From Micromonospora citrea (lineage in GTDB: Bacteria > Actinomycetota > Actinomycetes > Mycobacteriales > Micromonosporaceae): a DNA stretch of 64,000 nucleotides. The notes beneath the pieces were generated by a model. The model was not told the origin of the DNA, ran no database searches, and saw only the letters and a list, made by a program, of their open reading frames with translations. The stretch is from assembly GCF_900090315.1 (NCBI RefSeq), contig NZ_FMHZ01000002.1, positions 3,326,501 through 3,390,500 on the forward strand. The letters run 5' to 3'. This document shows, one piece after another, positions 62,110 to 64,000 of the stretch (positions are counted from its first letter, which is position 1; every line of letters begins with the position of its first letter). A program made the position numbers and the translations under genes.

Positions 62110-62646
62110 ATGACGGACGCTCACGCCGAGGAACGGACACTGGTGCTGCTCCGGCACGCCAAGGCGGAGCCGCCGGGGGATGTGCTGGATGTGCAGCGCC
62201 CGCTGGCCACCCGGGGCCACGCGGACGCGGCGGCGGCCGGCGCCTGGCTGGCCAAGCACGAGTTGCTGCCCGACGTGGTGATCTGCTCGGCCGCCCGACG
62301 CACGCGGGAGACCTGGCACGGCGTGGCGATGGGCATGACAGGGTCACCGGCCGAGGGCGGCTCGGCCGGCCCCGCCCCCGTCGTGCACTACGAGGCGGAC
62401 GCGTACGAGGCCCGTCCCGAGGACCTGTTGGCGCTGGTCAACAGGGCCGACCCGGCTGCCCGCACCGTGCTGCTGATCGCCCACAACCCGGGCATCTCGC
62501 TGCTCTCCGCCCTGCTCGACCCACTGCGGGCGGACCAGGACGGGCTGCGCACCAGCGACGTCGTGGTACACCGATCCGTGGGCGACTGGGCCGGCCTGGG
62601 CCGGGGAGGGGCACCGATCGCCGCTCGGCACACCGCACGCGGCTGA
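62110..62646 (+). CDS. SixA-like histidine phosphatase
   Basis: This 178-residue histidine phosphatase superfamily protein has the RHA motif at 15-17 (LVLLRHAKAE), where R15, H16 and K18 fit SixA-type enzymes. The second histidine is in LLIAHNPG. SixA removes phosphate from phosphohistidine domains, but members vary. The start ATG is 114 bp from the divergent DUF6458 gene. The stop lies in the first copy of a 55-bp tandem repeat. Confidence 0.87.
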   Translation: MTDAHAEERTLVLLRHAKAEPPGDVLDVQRPLATRGHADAAAAGAWLAKHELLPDVVICSAARRTRETWHGVAMGMTGSPAEGGSAGPAPVVHYEADAYEARPEDLLALVNRADPAARTVLLIAHNPGISLLSALLDPLRADQDGLRTSDVVVHRSVGDWAGLGRGGAPIAARHTARG

Positions 62647-62770
62647 GCCATCCGCACGGCATCCGGTTGCGGCACCGGGCCGGCCGACTGCCCGCGGCTG
62701 AGCCACCCGTACGCCATCCGGTTGCGGCACCGGGCCGGCCGACTGCACGCAGCTGAGCCATCCGCCCGGT
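62641..62770 (+). repeat. 55-bp tandem repeat, two copies plus a partial third
   Basis: Copies at 62641-62695 and 62696-62750 differ at a handful of bases; 62751-62770 starts a third. The first copy overlaps the stop codon of the phosphatase gene, and the third forms one arm of a terminator-like hairpin. Confidence 0.8.
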
Positions 62771-62789
62771 GCTCGGCGGATGGCTCAGC
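62752..62789. terminator. Hairpin terminator built from the third repeat copy
   Basis: A perfect 15-bp stem (GCTGAGCCATCCGCC at 62752-62766 against 62775-62789), 8-nt loop, between the phosphatase gene and the convergent DUF6458 gene. It can terminate both. Confidence 0.75.
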
Positions 62790-62883
62790 GGCCACGTACC
62801 GTCGGCCCGCCGCCGGCCCCGGGTGCGGGGGCGGTGAGGCGCGGCTCAGCGGCCGCAAATCGTCGGCCGGCCGGCTCAGCGAC

Positions 62884-63153
62884 TCAGGACGGTGGCGCCG
62901 TCGGCGGCGGCGGGTCGGGCGGTGGCGGCATCATCGCCGTGGGATGCGAGAGCCGGTTCTCCTCCACGATCAGTGTCCGTGCCCGCTTGCGGCGGTCCTG
63001 CCAGAACCAGAGCGTGGTCAGGAGCACCGCGAGCCCGGCCAGGATGAACACCCAGCCGACCGCGCGCAGGTCGACCCACCAGACGTTGGCCCGGATGGCG
63101 AAGGTGAGGATCGCGCCGATCGCGATCAGGAAGATCCCGCTACCAATGCCCAT
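62884..63153 (-). CDS. DUF6458 family two-helix membrane protein, second copy
   Basis: The 89-residue paralogue of the protein at 61708 begins MGIGSGIFLIAIGAILTFAI, has a second helix (AVGWVFILAGLAVLLTTLWF), a basic segment (QDRRKRAR) and a Pro-rich end (PPPPDPPPPTAPPS). GGAG precedes the ATG. The function is unknown. Confidence 0.78.
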   Translation of the reverse strand: MGIGSGIFLIAIGAILTFAIRANVWWVDLRAVGWVFILAGLAVLLTTLWFWQDRRKRARTLIVEENRLSHPTAMMPPPPDPPPPTAPPS

Positions 63154-63466
63154 GTGCGCTGCACTCCCCCGTGCGGTGGCTCTGGGCGTTCTCTGACGTG
63201 GTCCCGCGACGGTTACCCGCCACGCCGCCCGGCTACCCGGACGGGGTCCCCGAATAGCGGCCCGAGCCTCGTCCGCCCCGGCAGGCCGGCGGCCGTCCTT
63301 CCGGAGCCGCTAGGACGCCTCCACGACCACGCAAAGTGACACCATTGAAGGATCGGGCGAAACTACCTACGGTCACCGGGGACCGGCGCCACCTAAGAGG
63401 GCTAATCGGTCAGAAATGCTCTTACCGCCCATAACTAGCCGCTTGGCGCTCCGCCACCGACACCTG

Positions 63467-63553
63467 CTCCGGACGCTTTGCTCTGCAGCCATGGACGCAC
63501 CGGGCACCCGGAGTCACTGGCGCCTCCGTGGGTGCAGAGCAAAGCGTCCGGAG
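63467..63553. repeat. Perfect 21-bp inverted repeat with 45-nt centre
   Basis: CTCCGGACGCTTTGCTCTGC at 63467-63486 (arm to 63487) is exactly repeated in reverse complement at 63533-63553. The arms are too long and too far apart for an ordinary terminator. It could be a small non-coding mobile palindrome or a structured RNA. Confidence 0.7.
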
Positions 63554-63684
63554 AGGTATGGGCCGAGCAGTCGCATGACATGACGCTCGGTGAGCAAACC
63601 TGCCGAGTTCGCCGACGAGTCCCACGTGCACCGAGGAGCTTCCGCAGGGATTCCCGACGCCGGACACCGTTGGCAGACCGGCGA

Positions 63685-63795
63685 ACCAGCGAACCAGCCG
63701 GCAGGCGGACCAGCCGGGCCGGGCGGACCAGCCGGCAGGCGGACCAGCCGGCAGGCGGACCAGCGGACCAGCGGGGCCGCGCGGACCAGCGGGGC
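63685..63795. repeat. GGCGGACCAGC tandem array
   Basis: About seven overlapping copies of GGACCAGC, several within a 16-bp unit GGCGGACCAGCCGGCA, form a degenerate array. No coding frame is supported. Confidence 0.6.
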
Positions 63796-63864
63796 GCCGG
63801 ACCGGCGCGTGGCGAGGGCGGATCGTGGCGTGGACGAACGGCGTCGGGTTCAGCGGATGGACGA

Positions 63865-63900
63865 ACGACGGCCGGCGGGCTGTCGCCCGCCGGCCGTCGT
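63865..63900. terminator. Terminator for the gene entering from the right
   Basis: A perfect 16-bp stem (arms 63865-63880 and 63885-63900, loop TGTC). It most likely ends transcription arriving from the right edge on the minus strand. Confidence 0.7.
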
Positions 63901-63974
63901 CGTCGGATCACCGTCGTGTCAGCGCCGGGTCGCCCCCGGCTCCGCCGCCGCGCCGTGGCGCGCTACGGCGTGTC

Positions 63975-64000
63975 TCAGAAGGCCTCCTCCGGGAGGTCCA
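63975..64000 (-). CDS. C-terminal end of a gene entering from the right edge
   Basis: On the minus strand the last codons read DLPEEAF followed by TGA at 63977-63975. The acidic, compact end looks like a true C-terminus, but only eight codons are inside the window. A second minus-strand frame ends at 63919 and is a less natural alternative. Confidence 0.35.

Larger units (their letters stand above)
63154..63974. other. Gene-free accessory stretch with repeats
   Basis: I find no supported gene in this 820-bp stretch. A minus-strand open frame at 63435-63911 is Arg/Pro-rich, without a plausible ribosome binding site or fold. The stretch contains a long perfect inverted repeat, a GGACCAG tandem array and a terminator. 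Confidence 0.5.

Noticed and set aside
62641..62770. CRISPR-like repeats
   Set aside because: The copies are directly adjacent with no spacers and overlap a coding end.
63435..63911. Minus-strand open frame of 158 codons as a gene
   Set aside because: It is Arg/Pro/Ser-rich, runs through a tandem DNA repeat and a long inverted repeat, and has no ribosome binding site or domain.

Overview
The window comes from a very GC-rich actinobacterium, most likely a Micromonosporaceae member (Micromonospora-like). The evidence is frequent GTG starts, tight ATGA/GTGA overlaps, HspR/HAIR heat-shock control, a SigE-family sigma factor, a Pnkp/Hen1 RNA-repair pair and several actinobacterial DUF families. 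It looks like ordinary chromosome: I see no tRNA, rRNA, CRISPR array, transposase or prophage. Every family assignment here comes from reading motifs, not from database searches.

Layout. 1-2.1 kb: tail of an unknown gene, class II aldolase fbaA, a small membrane protein and a small acidic protein. 2.1-4.7 kb: aldehyde dehydrogenase and TetR regulator with three copies of a shared operator. 4.9-8.1 kb: SigE-type sigma factor overlapping an LCP-domain membrane protein, divergent from an LPXTG-type surface protein. 8.1-13.2 kb: intergenic repeats, then hen1-pnkp (RNA repair) and a DedA protein. 13.3-15.3 kb: ArsR regulator, pyrE and an SDR. 15.3-21.4 kb: two paralogous four-helix membrane proteins and a tightly overlapping operon DUF4178-DUF2617-DUF4247-DUF350-unknown-spermidine synthase-like. 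21.5-26.6 kb: clpB with a HAIR operator, then a divergent TetR/epoxide hydrolase pair. 27.0-30.5 kb: a secreted SH3-like protein with a probable frameshift, a KhtTU-type cation/proton antiporter and small genes. 30.7-35.2 kb: dnaK-grpE-dnaJ-hspR with a second HAIR. 35.3-38.9 kb: two overlapping dynamin-like GTPases. 39-44.6 kb: a conserved unknown, SDR/TetR pair, VOC-DinB operon with divergent WYL regulator, and PAP2 phosphatase. 44.9-48.7 kb: a membrane-anchored serine hydrolase overlapping a two-component system, then a Ser/Pro-rich protein. 49.3-53.0 kb: 2-oxoacid dehydrogenase E1alpha-E1beta-E2. 53.2-58.4 kb: a 45-residue protein, a 928-residue repeat protein and a thioredoxin/NHL protein. 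58.4-60.7 kb: pxpBCA 5-oxoprolinase. 60.8-64 kb: hemolysin III-like protein, two DUF6458 proteins, a SixA-like phosphatase, repeats, and the tail of a gene entering from the right.

How the genes work together. HspR, made from the dnaK operon, probably represses both dnaK and clpB through the two HAIR sites, so the main refolding machinery here is one regulon. Three enzyme/TetR-family pairs carry palindromes in or beside their promoters, which suggests local ligand-responsive control. The least understood module is the spermidine synthase-like/DUF350 operon. Its membrane-embedded aminopropyltransferase is encoded with five membrane or unknown partners, which suggests a polyamine-related activity at the cell envelope.
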